Shown here piece after piece: positions 55,033 through 62,804 of a stretch of 64,000 nt of DNA; the stretch's first letter is position 1; each line of letters begins with the position of its first letter. Origin of the DNA: Fibrobacter sp. UWR2 (lineage in GTDB: Bacteria > Fibrobacterota > Fibrobacteria > Fibrobacterales > Fibrobacteraceae); NCBI RefSeq assembly GCF_002210285.1, contig NZ_MWQE01000001.1, positions 1 to 64,000 on the forward strand. Direction: 5' to 3'. The translations under genes were made by a program, and so were the position numbers. The notes under the pieces were generated by a model. The model ran no database searches. It had not been told where the DNA came from and saw only the letters and a list, made by a program, of their open reading frames with translations.

Positions 55033-55956
55033 ATGAAAAAAGTATTTGTTGCAATCCTAACGGTGGCCTTGATGAGTTCCTTTGGCTTTGCGAAGCCGAA
55101 TGTCGTCATGGGCGGAAATGCAAAGAAGTTCCTGAAGAACCGTCATCACCTTGTGCACAAGCAGCAGGGTGCCGAAGCTACTCAGGAAGCATCCTCCTAC
55201 GTGGTCAAGGTTGACGAGGGTTCTAAAAAGACCATGTCGGACTTCAAGGATTATCTGAAGGGCTGGTACAAAGTCGGCATGTACAAGACCGAGAAGAATG
55301 TCGCCTACTTCAAGAACGAAGGGCTTCGGGTGGATATTTCCGATGTGAAGACCAACCGAGAAAAGTGCGCCCAGAGGATTCTGAACAAGATTGTGCCTGT
55401 CAAGTATGCTAACCAGTTCAAGCTTGTCTCGATTGACGAGGAATGGGGCTTCTCCGAGACGGAATCGGCCGAAGTGACTACCTATACCTTTAACTTCAAA
55501 CGAGTCTTTAATGGCCGTGTAGTTCGTAATGGGGATAACTTCCTGTCTATCGATATCGGCAAGGACGGCCAGTTCAAGGGCGCCGATGTTGCCTTGCAGG
55601 ATCTCGCCTTGACAACGGAAACGGTTGTGACGGATGGAGATGCTGAAGAAAACGAGGCTACTCTTGATTCTCTGATCAATACGGAATCGGAAGAACTTGA
55701 CATTATTATTGATAATGGAGGTTTCAAGAAGACAAAGATGAAGAGCATCAATGTCGGTAGCGTCGCCGAGGCATACTGCGAAGTGGAAGACGGTTCCGAC
55801 AAGAAGCTGTTCCCCTGCCTGTCCTATGCCACGAAGGTGAGCCTTGAAGACGGCAACGCAGTTTCTCGCATTATCGACGTGCCGCATTCCCGCGGGTCCT
55901 GGCGCCACAACCGTCAGGGCAAGAAACCTCTCAAGTTCCACCGCTTCAATCGATAG
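55033..55956 (+). CDS. Secreted partner protein with possible FTP/propeptide-like region
   Basis: 307 residues. Signal peptide (1-20, ending GFA); a basic segment follows (KKFLKNRHHLVHKQQ). Residues about 148-190 read as a beta-hairpin like those of FTP/PepSY propeptide domains: TYTFNFKRVFNGRVVRNGDN, FLSIDIGKDGQFKGADVAL. The C-terminal part has a Cys pair (AYCEVEDGSDKKLFPC) and ends in a basic tail. Such domains often act as protease prodomains or inhibitors, so a role in controlling the upstream His-Cys protein is attractive but unproven. RBS GAGGA before ATG. Confidence 0.65.
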   Translation: MKKVFVAILTVALMSSFGFAKPNVVMGGNAKKFLKNRHHLVHKQQGAEATQEASSYVVKVDEGSKKTMSDFKDYLKGWYKVGMYKTEKNVAYFKNEGLRVDISDVKTNREKCAQRILNKIVPVKYANQFKLVSIDEEWGFSETESAEVTTYTFNFKRVFNGRVVRNGDNFLSIDIGKDGQFKGADVALQDLALTTETVVTDGDAEENEATLDSLINTESEELDIIIDNGGFKKTKMKSINVGSVAEAYCEVEDGSDKKLFPCLSYATKVSLEDGNAVSRIIDVPHSRGSWRHNRQGKKPLKFHRFNR

Positions 55957-55976
55957 TTTGTTTATTGTGTTTGTCG

Positions 55977-56003
55977 AAAAAGCCCCCGAAAGGGGGCTTT
56001 TTT
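55977..56003. terminator. Bidirectional terminator between the partner gene and pflB
   Basis: GCCCCC (55982-55987), loop GAAA, GGGGGC (55992-55997), with AAAA before and TTTTTT after. It suits both the + strand partner gene and the - strand pflB gene, which converge here. Confidence 0.9.
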
Positions 56004-56025
56004 GATTTCTTGATAATGGCGATGA

Positions 56026-58284
56026 TTACAGCACGCCGTGGCAGGTACGGCTGATCACGTCGTCCTGCTGTTCCTTCGTGAGCGAGAGGAACTTGACAGC
56101 GTAGCCGGAAACGCGGATGGTGAAGTTCGCGTATTCGGGCTTTTCCGGGTGAGCCTGAGCGTCGAGCAGCTTTTCCACGCCGAACACGTTCACGTTCAGG
56201 TGGTGTGCGCCCTGGGCGAAATAGCCGTCCATCACAGTCACGAGTTTCTGTGCGCGTTCGTCATCGCTGTGGCCGAGAGCATTCGGACTAATCGTCTGCG
56301 TGTTGCTGATGCCATCGAGCGCGTATTCGTACGGGAGCTTGGCGACAGAGTTGAGCGAGGCGAGCAAACCGTTCTTTTCGGCGCCGTAGCTCGGGTTTGC
56401 ACCGGGAGCGAACGGGGCGTGTGCCGGGCGGCCGTCGGGGAGGCTGCCAGTAGCCTTGCCGTAGACGACGTTGCTGGTAATCGTGAGGATGGAGGTCGTG
56501 GGCTCGGCACCGCGGTAGGTGTGGTGCTTCTTGACCTTGCCGATAAATTCCTTGAGCAGCCAGACTGCGACTTCGTCGGCGCGGTCGTCGTCGTTTCCGT
56601 ACTTCGGGAAGTCGCCTTCGACCTCGAAGTCCTTCGCGAGACCGTTTTCGCCGCGGATGACCTTCACCTTTGCATACTTGATGGCGCAGAGACTGTCGAC
56701 CACGTGGCTGAAGCCTGCGATACCCGTCGCGAACGTGCGGCGCACATCGGTATCGATAAGGGCGAGTTCCGCAGCTTCGTAGTAGTACTTGTCGTGCATG
56801 TAGTGGATGAGGTTCAGCGTATTCACGTAGATACCTGCGAGCCATTCGAGCATGATGTCGTACTTGTGCATCACTTCGTCGTAGTTCAGGTAGTCGCCGG
56901 TAATCGGAGCGAGTTCCGGGCCGATCTGCATGCCGGGCACCAGGCCGCCTTCTTCATCCTTACCGCCGTTGATGGCGTAGAGGAGCGCCTTGGCGAGGTT
57001 CGCGCGGGCGCCGAAGAATTGCATTTCCTTGCCGGTCTGCGTTGCAGAAACGCAGCAGCAGATGCTGTAGTCGTCACCCCAGACCGGGCGCATCACGTCG
57101 TCGTTTTCGTACTGGATGGAACTGGTCGTCACAGAAATGAAGGCGGCGTATTCCTTGAAGTTCTCGGGCAGGCGCTTGGTGTAGAGCACGGTGAGGTTCG
57201 GCTCCGGAGAGGGGCCCATGTTCTCGAGCGTGTGCAGGAAGCGGAAGTCGTTCTTGGTGACCATAGAGCGGCCATCCTGGCCCATGCCGGCCACTTCGAG
57301 GGTGGCCCACACCGGGTCGCCGCTGAAGAGCTGGTTGTAGCTTTCGATGCGGGCGAACTTGACCATGCGGAACTTCATGACCATGTGGTCCACGAGTTCC
57401 TGCGCGTCGCTTTCGGTGAGCGTGCCGTTTTTGAGGTCGCGTTCGATATAGATGTCGAGGAAGGTCGAAATGCGGCCAACGCTCATTGCGGCGCCGTTCT
57501 GCGTCTTGATGGCGGAAAGGTAGCCGAAATAGAGCCACTGGAAGGCTTCGCGGGCGTTCGTGGCGGGCTTCGAGATGTCGAAGCCGTAGCTTGCGGCCAT
57601 CACCTTCATGGCCTTGAGGGCCTTGATCTGTTCGGCGACTTCTTCGCGCAGGCGGATGACGTCGTCGGTCATGGTGCCGTCGCCCACGTGGGCGAGGTCG
57701 TTCTGCTTCTGCTTGATGATGTAGTCGATACCGTAGAGGGCTACGCGGCGGTAGTCGCCCACGATGCGGCCGCGGCCGTAGGTGTCCGGGAGGCCGGTAA
57801 GGAGGTGAGCCTTGCGGACGGCGCGGATTTCGGGAGTGTAGCAGTCGAACACGCCCTGGTTATGCGTCTTGTGGTATTCGGTGAAAATCTTGTGCAACTC
57901 GGCGCTCGGTGTGTAGCCGTACTGCTGGCAGGATTCCTCGGCCATCTTGATTCCGCCGAACGGCATGAATGCGCGCTTGAGCGGCTTGTCGGTCTGGAGG
58001 CCGACCACCTTTTCCAAGTCCTTGAGGCTTTCGCTGATGTAGCCCGGCTTGTGGCTCGTAATCGTCGAGACGATATCGGTGTCCATGTCGAGCACGCCGC
58101 CTTTCTTGCGTTCTTCGGCCTGCAACTTCTGGAGTTCGCCCCAGAGCTTTTCGGTCGCGTCGGTCGGACCCGCCAAAAATTCCTTGCCGCCTTCGTAGGC
58201 AGTGTAGTTACGTTGGATGAAATCGCGGACATTGATTTCTTCTTGCCAGAGTCCGCCGTTAAAGCCTTTCCAAGCTTCACTCAT
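56026..58284 (-). CDS. pflB: Pyruvate formate-lyase
   Basis: 752 residues. A glycyl-radical enzyme that splits pyruvate with CoA into acetyl-CoA and formate in mixed-acid fermentation. The catalytic cysteines lie in [18 protein letters not shown] (C409-C411, three in a row where E. coli has ACC), and the radical Gly is in [18 protein letters not shown] (about G727). The PFL domain blocks are intact ([17 protein letters not shown]). The activating enzyme gene pflA is not in the window. ATG 58284 is chosen for the AGAGG site; the frame continues upstream but begins without one. Confidence 0.95.
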   Translation of the reverse strand: MSEAWKGFNGGLWQEEINVRDFIQRNYTAYEGGKEFLAGPTDATEKLWGELQKLQAEERKKGGVLDMDTDIVSTITSHKPGYISESLKDLEKVVGLQTDKPLKRAFMPFGGIKMAEESCQQYGYTPSAELHKIFTEYHKTHNQGVFDCYTPEIRAVRKAHLLTGLPDTYGRGRIVGDYRRVALYGIDYIIKQKQNDLAHVGDGTMTDDVIRLREEVAEQIKALKAMKVMAASYGFDISKPATNAREAFQWLYFGYLSAIKTQNGAAMSVGRISTFLDIYIERDLKNGTLTESDAQELVDHMVMKFRMVKFARIESYNQLFSGDPVWATLEVAGMGQDGRSMVTKNDFRFLHTLENMGPSPEPNLTVLYTKRLPENFKEYAAFISVTTSSIQYENDDVMRPVWGDDYSICCCVSATQTGKEMQFFGARANLAKALLYAINGGKDEEGGLVPGMQIGPELAPITGDYLNYDEVMHKYDIMLEWLAGIYVNTLNLIHYMHDKYYYEAAELALIDTDVRRTFATGIAGFSHVVDSLCAIKYAKVKVIRGENGLAKDFEVEGDFPKYGNDDDRADEVAVWLLKEFIGKVKKHHTYRGAEPTTSILTITSNVVYGKATGSLPDGRPAHAPFAPGANPSYGAEKNGLLASLNSVAKLPYEYALDGISNTQTISPNALGHSDDERAQKLVTVMDGYFAQGAHHLNVNVFGVEKLLDAQAHPEKPEYANFTIRVSGYAVKFLSLTKEQQDDVISRTCHGVL

Positions 58285-58493
58285 TATGTACCTCTTTGCT
58301 CGGATCCCTACACCCAAATAAGTGGGCCCGAGGCTTTTGTTTCTTTGTTTTTTCTTGCACTGCAATATAGCAAGTTCGCGGTCCTGGGTACGAGGATTGA
58401 TGTGCGGAAATAGCACTACCGACAAGGGGTTGCAAATGAACTCACCTGTAACCTTTTGCAAGTCAAAGGATTAGACAAAAAAATGTAAAAGAA

Positions 58494-59699
58494 TTATTCG
58501 AAACGGAGTGCTTCGATGGGGTCGAGCCGGCTTGCCTTGCGGGCGGGATACCAACCGAAAAATACGCCGGTGGCAAAGCACACGCCAAAGCTTACCACGA
58601 CACTCATCACGGATACGCTCATGGGCATGTTGAACACGTTCTTTACGATTTCGGAGGCTGCGATTCCAAGCGCAATCCCGATGATTCCGCCCAGCAGGCT
58701 GATGATGACGGATTCGAACAGGAACTGGAACATGATGTCGCGACCGCGTGCGCCGATAGCCATGCGCAGCCCAATCTCCTTGGTGCGCTCGGTCACCGAG
58801 ACGTACATGATGTTCATGATTCCGATGCCACCTACAAACAAGCTAATGCCGGCGATGATGGTGAGCACAAGCGATATCATGTCCGATGTGCTCGTGATGG
58901 TCTGTATCATTTCTTCCTGGGTGAATATGCGGAACGGGTCGGTGGGCTTTGTCCAGCTGCGGCGTTCCTTCAGTATGGCCATAATCTCCTCGGTCGCTTT
59001 CTCGGCGTAGCCTTCGCCGATAGAATTCGCGTAGATTTGCCTGATGTTCGTTGTCGCCGAGAAGCGTCTCATTACGGTCTGGTACGGCGTGAAAATCACG
59101 TCGTCGTTGTCCTGCCCAAAATCGCCGGAGCCTTTCGATTTCAATGTTCCGATGACCTTCAGGGGGATGCTCTTGTAGCGTATGGTTTTCCCGATAGGGT
59201 CCCCCTCGGGGAAAAGGTTCTTCACTACGGATTGCCCGATGACGCAGACTTTCGCCATGCGGTCAGCTTCGTCATCGAACATCACGCCGTCATCGATTTC
59301 GTAGTTGCGGATTTTGAGGTAGTCGGCGGAAACGCCGGAAAGTGTCGTGGGGGAGTTGTTGTTGCCGACGATCGCCTGCCCGCTCACGGTGACCATCGGG
59401 GAGACCCCGTCGATGTATGTCGCCTGCTCGCGGATTGCGACTAGGTCCGCCTCCTCGAGCATCTCGGAGGATTCCGTCTGCACGCCGCCGCGCCTGTCAC
59501 GGTTTGGCATGATGATGACGGCGTTCGAGCCCATCGCGGTCATCTGTTCCTTGATGGAAATACGGGAGCCTTCGCCCATGGCGACCATGGCGATGACGGC
59601 CGCGACACCGATGACGATGCCGAGTACCGAGAGGAAGGTGCGCATGCGGTTGCGTAGTAGCGCGCGTATGGCGATTTTTGCTAAAGTGAAAGGACTCAT
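58494..59699 (-). CDS. MacB-type ABC transporter permease (FtsX family)
   Basis: 401 residues. N-terminal membrane helix (about 18-40, FLSVLGIVIGVAAVIAMVAM), a large periplasmic core (about 50-260), then three helices in the FtsX fold with GGIGIMNIMYVSVTERTKEI (about 291-310) and EIGLRMAIGAR. MacB-like proteins push substrates mechanically through TolC-type channels or move lipoproteins. It overlaps the ATPase gene by 4 nt. No MacA adaptor is next to it. Confidence 0.9.
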   Translation of the reverse strand: MSPFTLAKIAIRALLRNRMRTFLSVLGIVIGVAAVIAMVAMGEGSRISIKEQMTAMGSNAVIIMPNRDRRGGVQTESSEMLEEADLVAIREQATYIDGVSPMVTVSGQAIVGNNNSPTTLSGVSADYLKIRNYEIDDGVMFDDEADRMAKVCVIGQSVVKNLFPEGDPIGKTIRYKSIPLKVIGTLKSKGSGDFGQDNDDVIFTPYQTVMRRFSATTNIRQIYANSIGEGYAEKATEEIMAILKERRSWTKPTDPFRIFTQEEMIQTITSTSDMISLVLTIIAGISLFVGGIGIMNIMYVSVTERTKEIGLRMAIGARGRDIMFQFLFESVIISLLGGIIGIALGIAASEIVKNVFNMPMSVSVMSVVVSFGVCFATGVFFGWYPARKASRLDPIEALRFE

Positions 59700-60454
59700 T
59701 CCTCAAAAACCTCCGGTGGGGGCAACGCCTCGAATGCGGCTTTCGCGTCCTGCACGTTCTCGTTGATTACATCTTTTTTCAGGAGCCCGTCGCGCAGCGT
59801 GATGGTACGCCCGCTAAACGTAGCGATGTCGGGTTCATGCGTTACGAAGGCGATGGTTTTCCCCTGCCGGTGCAGTTCCTGGAAAATCATCATGATTTCG
59901 TAGCTGGTTCGCGTGTCCAGGTTTCCGGTCGCCTCGTCGGCGAGGATGATTACGGGGTCGTTCACCAGGGCACGGGCGATGGCGACTCTCTGCTGCTGGC
60001 CGCCGGACATCTGGTTCGGCAGGTGGTTCATGCGGTCTTCGAGCCCGACCATCTTGAGCGCCTCTACCGCACGGCGGTGGCGTTCCTCGGAAGATACCTT
60101 GGAATTGTATAGCAGGGGCAGTTCCACGTTCTCGATAGCCGTAGTACGGGAGAGCAGGTTATAGCTCTGGAATACGAACCCGATTTTCTTGCTGCGGATC
60201 TTCGCGAGCGCGTCGCGGCTGAGTTTTTCGGTATGTTCCCCGTCCAGTATGTAGTGCCCGCCGGTGGGGCGGTCCATGCATCCGAGGATATTCAGCATGG
60301 TGGACTTGCCGGAACCGCTTGTTCCCATGATGGTCACGAATTCGCCGGGGTAGATGTCGAAGGAGACTCCGCGCAGGGCATGCACGGTTTCTTCGCCCAT
60401 TTTGAAGTCGCGGCGGAGGTTCTGTATCGAAAGTATGGGGCTTTTTTCACTCAT
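59696..60454 (-). CDS. MacB/LolD-type ABC transporter ATP-binding protein
   Basis: 252 residues. Walker [10 protein letters not shown] (about 44-52), Q-loop [20 protein letters not shown] (about 94-113), signature [19 protein letters not shown] (about 148-166), Walker [14 protein letters not shown], and switch His in [11 protein letters not shown]. The tail of about 20 residues ([20 protein letters not shown]) is longer than in LolD. It pairs with the permease that follows on the same strand. Confidence 0.92.
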   Translation of the reverse strand: MSEKSPILSIQNLRRDFKMGEETVHALRGVSFDIYPGEFVTIMGTSGSGKSTMLNILGCMDRPTGGHYILDGEHTEKLSRDALAKIRSKKIGFVFQSYNLLSRTTAIENVELPLLYNSKVSSEERHRRAVEALKMVGLEDRMNHLPNQMSGGQQQRVAIARALVNDPVIILADEATGNLDTRTSYEIMMIFQELHRQGKTIAFVTHEPDIATFSGRTITLRDGLLKKDVINENVQDAKAAFEALPPPEVFEE

Positions 60455-60489
60455 TTTCGCTAATTTAGATGCGCCTGCACGTATTTTCG

Positions 60490-60518
60490 TTGCATTTCGG
60501 CCCTAAGATAAATATCTT
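60490..60518 (+). promoter_or_regulatory. Promoter of the tyrosine kinase gene region
   Basis: TTGCAT (60490-60495), 17-nt spacer, TATCTT (60513-60518). The expected RNA start is near 60525, immediately before the hairpin at 60531. Confidence 0.5.
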
Positions 60519-60530
60519 TATGGAGGATGT

Positions 60531-60585
60531 GTGGCAAAATCCCGTCTGTGAAGGCGGAATGTATTTTGCCACCTTTTTGTTTTTT
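60531..60585 (+). terminator. Attenuator-like terminator in the leader of the Wzc-type gene
   Basis: GTGGCAAAAT (60531-60540) and ATTTTGCCAC (60563-60572) form a perfect 10-bp stem; the loop contains CCGTC/GGCGG as a second stem. CTTTTTGTTTTTTG follows. It lies between the promoter and the gene (60664), so RNA polymerase must pass it to reach the kinase gene. A role as regulated attenuator is inference; otherwise it is a terminator for unknown upstream RNA. Confidence 0.8.
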
Positions 60586-60663
60586 GCTAGTTTTTGTAAT
60601 AAATATGTATTGTTCCTTGGTTGCACGTATTTTGTCGTGTGATAAGGACTTGGAGATTTCTTG

Positions 60664-62415
60664 ATGGATAACAAGGTTCCGCAAACAGCGGCCGCGCCGA
60701 AGCCCGAAGATGATGAGATCGATATTTTGGAAATATTGATGTTCCTTCGAACGAAATGGCGTTTTCTGATTATATTCCTTATTTTGGGCGTCTGTGCTGG
60801 CGGCCTGGCCTCAATGTGGTTACGGCCGGCCTACAATAGCGATATTTTGCTTCAGGTTGACGTGAAGGGCAACAAGTCCGCGAAGGCCCTTGGCGAAATG
60901 GGCGCCCTGCTCGATGTATCGACTCCGTCCGAGGCCGAGATGCAGCTCATCAAGAGCCGCATGGTACTCTCGTCCGTCGTCGACGATGAACGCCTGTGCT
61001 ATTCCGCCACCCCGCTCAGCAAGGCGGACCGCCTGTTGCACCGCGAGGGCCGCATGGATCTCGAATACCTCAAGATTCCGAAGGCGGTGACGGAGGCAAA
61101 AATCAGGATTACCGCCCGCGTGCTTGCCGATTCGACATCGTATGAATTGCTGGCTGACGACGAAAACGTGCTCCTGAAGAAGGGGGCTATTGGCGAAACG
61201 TACCGCTTGCCCTATGCGGGCGACACGCTTGTCGTGTGTGTGCGTTCCATTGCCGCAAAGCCCGGCCAGATGTTCCGGCTTTCTGCGATCCATCCTCAGA
61301 TGGCGGTTGCAGGCCTCCTGAAGAAGCTGCATGTCTCTGAAGAGGGCAAAAATTCCGGCATTATCCGCGTGTCGACGTCCAACCTTTATCCCGACCGCGT
61401 GGCAAGCATCCTGAATACGATAGCCAATACGTACCTCAAGCAGAATATCGAGATGCGCAGTGCCGAGGCGAAGAAGACCCTCGAGTTCCTGGAAGAACAG
61501 CTCCCGGGCGTGAAGGCCAAGCTCGATTCTGCAGAGCACAAGCTTACCTCGTACCGCCATACGAAGGGCACAATCGACCTTTCGGGCGAAACGCGCATGC
61601 ACCTTGAAAAGGATGTGGGCCTGCAGCAGAAGCTCCTGGAACTTGAGCAGAAAAAGCAGGAGGCATTGCGCCTGTTCCAGGCGGAACACCCGACCATCCG
61701 TACCATCGAACAGCAGCAGGCCAAACTCCGTGGTGAACTTGCCAAGCAGCAGAAGGCCGCCGAAAAGCTCCCGCTGACGCAGCAGGAAGTCCTTTCCCTG
61801 CAAGAGGAAGTTGAGGTCAACAACAGGCTCTACACGAACCTCCTGAACAATATCCAGCAGCTCCGCGTGGTGCAGGCGGGTGAAGTCGGTAACGTGCGTA
61901 TCGTGGACCGCGCCTTTGTGCCTATCAGGCCCAGCAAGCCGAACCGCAAGCTCATTTTCCTGGGCGTGGTGTTCGGGTTCTTGCTCCTTGGTTGTGCGCT
62001 CGTGCTTGTGCGCCGCATGGCCCAGAACGGGGTGACGAGTAGCAGTGAACTTGAACTGGCGACTGGTGTTGGCGTCTACGGCAAGCTCCCGTTGATAGGG
62101 AAGGATACCGTAAACAACGTGCTCAAGCCTGTGGTGCACGAAAGCCCCGACGAACCGTTCGCTGAAGGCGTGCGCGCCCTCAGGACGGCCCTCGAGTTCT
62201 CCCTGATGATGGACAAGGACAAGGTGCTCATGGTTTCGGGCCTCGTCGAAGGCGTGGGCAAGTCTTTTGTCTCTATAAACCTTGCAAGTTCCTTTGCCAT
62301 GTCGGGCAAGAAGGTGCTACTTGTGGATATGGACCTGCGCCGCGGGCATATGTTTGAACGTGGCCACAAGGGCCTGTGCGAAATGCTCCGCACCGACAAC
62401 TATTCCGATGAATAA
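60664..62415 (+). CDS. Wzc-type polysaccharide co-polymerase/tyrosine kinase, cut by an in-frame stop
   Basis: 583 residues to the TAA at 62413-62415. Membrane helix 1 (about 33-52), the Wzz domain with a coiled-coil (about 255-385), the PCP hallmark GNVRIVDRAFVPIRPSKPNR, membrane helix 2 (KLIFLGVVFGFLLLGCALVL), then the start of the BY-kinase: Walker A GLVEGVGKSF (about 526-535) and A' LLVDMDLRRG (about 552-561). Walker B and the tyrosine cluster lie beyond the stop in the same frame. Such proteins control chain length and export of capsule or exopolysaccharide. As read, the kinase cannot work, though the Wzz part may. Confidence 0.85.
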   Translation: MDNKVPQTAAAPKPEDDEIDILEILMFLRTKWRFLIIFLILGVCAGGLASMWLRPAYNSDILLQVDVKGNKSAKALGEMGALLDVSTPSEAEMQLIKSRMVLSSVVDDERLCYSATPLSKADRLLHREGRMDLEYLKIPKAVTEAKIRITARVLADSTSYELLADDENVLLKKGAIGETYRLPYAGDTLVVCVRSIAAKPGQMFRLSAIHPQMAVAGLLKKLHVSEEGKNSGIIRVSTSNLYPDRVASILNTIANTYLKQNIEMRSAEAKKTLEFLEEQLPGVKAKLDSAEHKLTSYRHTKGTIDLSGETRMHLEKDVGLQQKLLELEQKKQEALRLFQAEHPTIRTIEQQQAKLRGELAKQQKAAEKLPLTQQEVLSLQEEVEVNNRLYTNLLNNIQQLRVVQAGEVGNVRIVDRAFVPIRPSKPNRKLIFLGVVFGFLLLGCALVLVRRMAQNGVTSSSELELATGVGVYGKLPLIGKDTVNNVLKPVVHESPDEPFAEGVRALRTALEFSLMMDKDKVLMVSGLVEGVGKSFVSINLASSFAMSGKKVLLVDMDLRRGHMFERGHKGLCEMLRTDNYSDE

Positions 62416-62787
62416 ATCGAGAAGATTTTCGAGAATTTCTATGTGCTTGCATCTGGCAAGCGTGTGGTGAACCCGGGTGACCTGCTTGGCAAGGATCGCT
62501 TCGGAAAGTTCCTCGATGTGGCACGTTCTAAGTACGACCTGATTATCCTGGATACGCCGCCGGTGTTCCAGTGCAGCGATGCGCTGCTTGTCGAAAAATA
62601 TGTCGACCACATTTTGTGCGTGCTCAAGTATGCCTCGCATTCCATGGAAAGCATCCAGGATGCGCTTGCCATGTTCGACCGCAGTACAGACAAACCTTTG
62701 CCGAAGGCGTTCGTATTCAACAAGTGCGAACACAGCCGTTCGGGGTATGGCTATGGTTACTATGGCTATTACCGCAAGAAGTATTAA
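62416..62787 (+). pseudogene. Severed C-terminal part of the Wzc-type tyrosine kinase
   Basis: Continues the frame of the preceding gene right after its TAA: KRVVNPGDLLGKDRFGKFLD, Walker B DLIILDTPPVF and the Tyr-rich tail GYGYGYYGYYRKKY, which is the autophosphorylation cluster of BY-kinases. One base change (TAA to AAA, CAA or GAA) would restore a 707-residue protein. An internal GTG at 62443 has no ribosome-binding site. It could be a nonsense mutation, a sequencing error, or less likely read-through. Confidence 0.8.
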
Positions 62788-62804
62788 CACACAAAGGAGA
62801 ATAG

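Noticed and set aside
60520-60642. A 40-codon leader ORF spanning the hairpin before the Wzc-type gene
   Set aside because: Its ATG lies upstream of the expected RNA start (about 60525) and has no Shine-Dalgarno site; the hairpin explains the conserved-looking bases.
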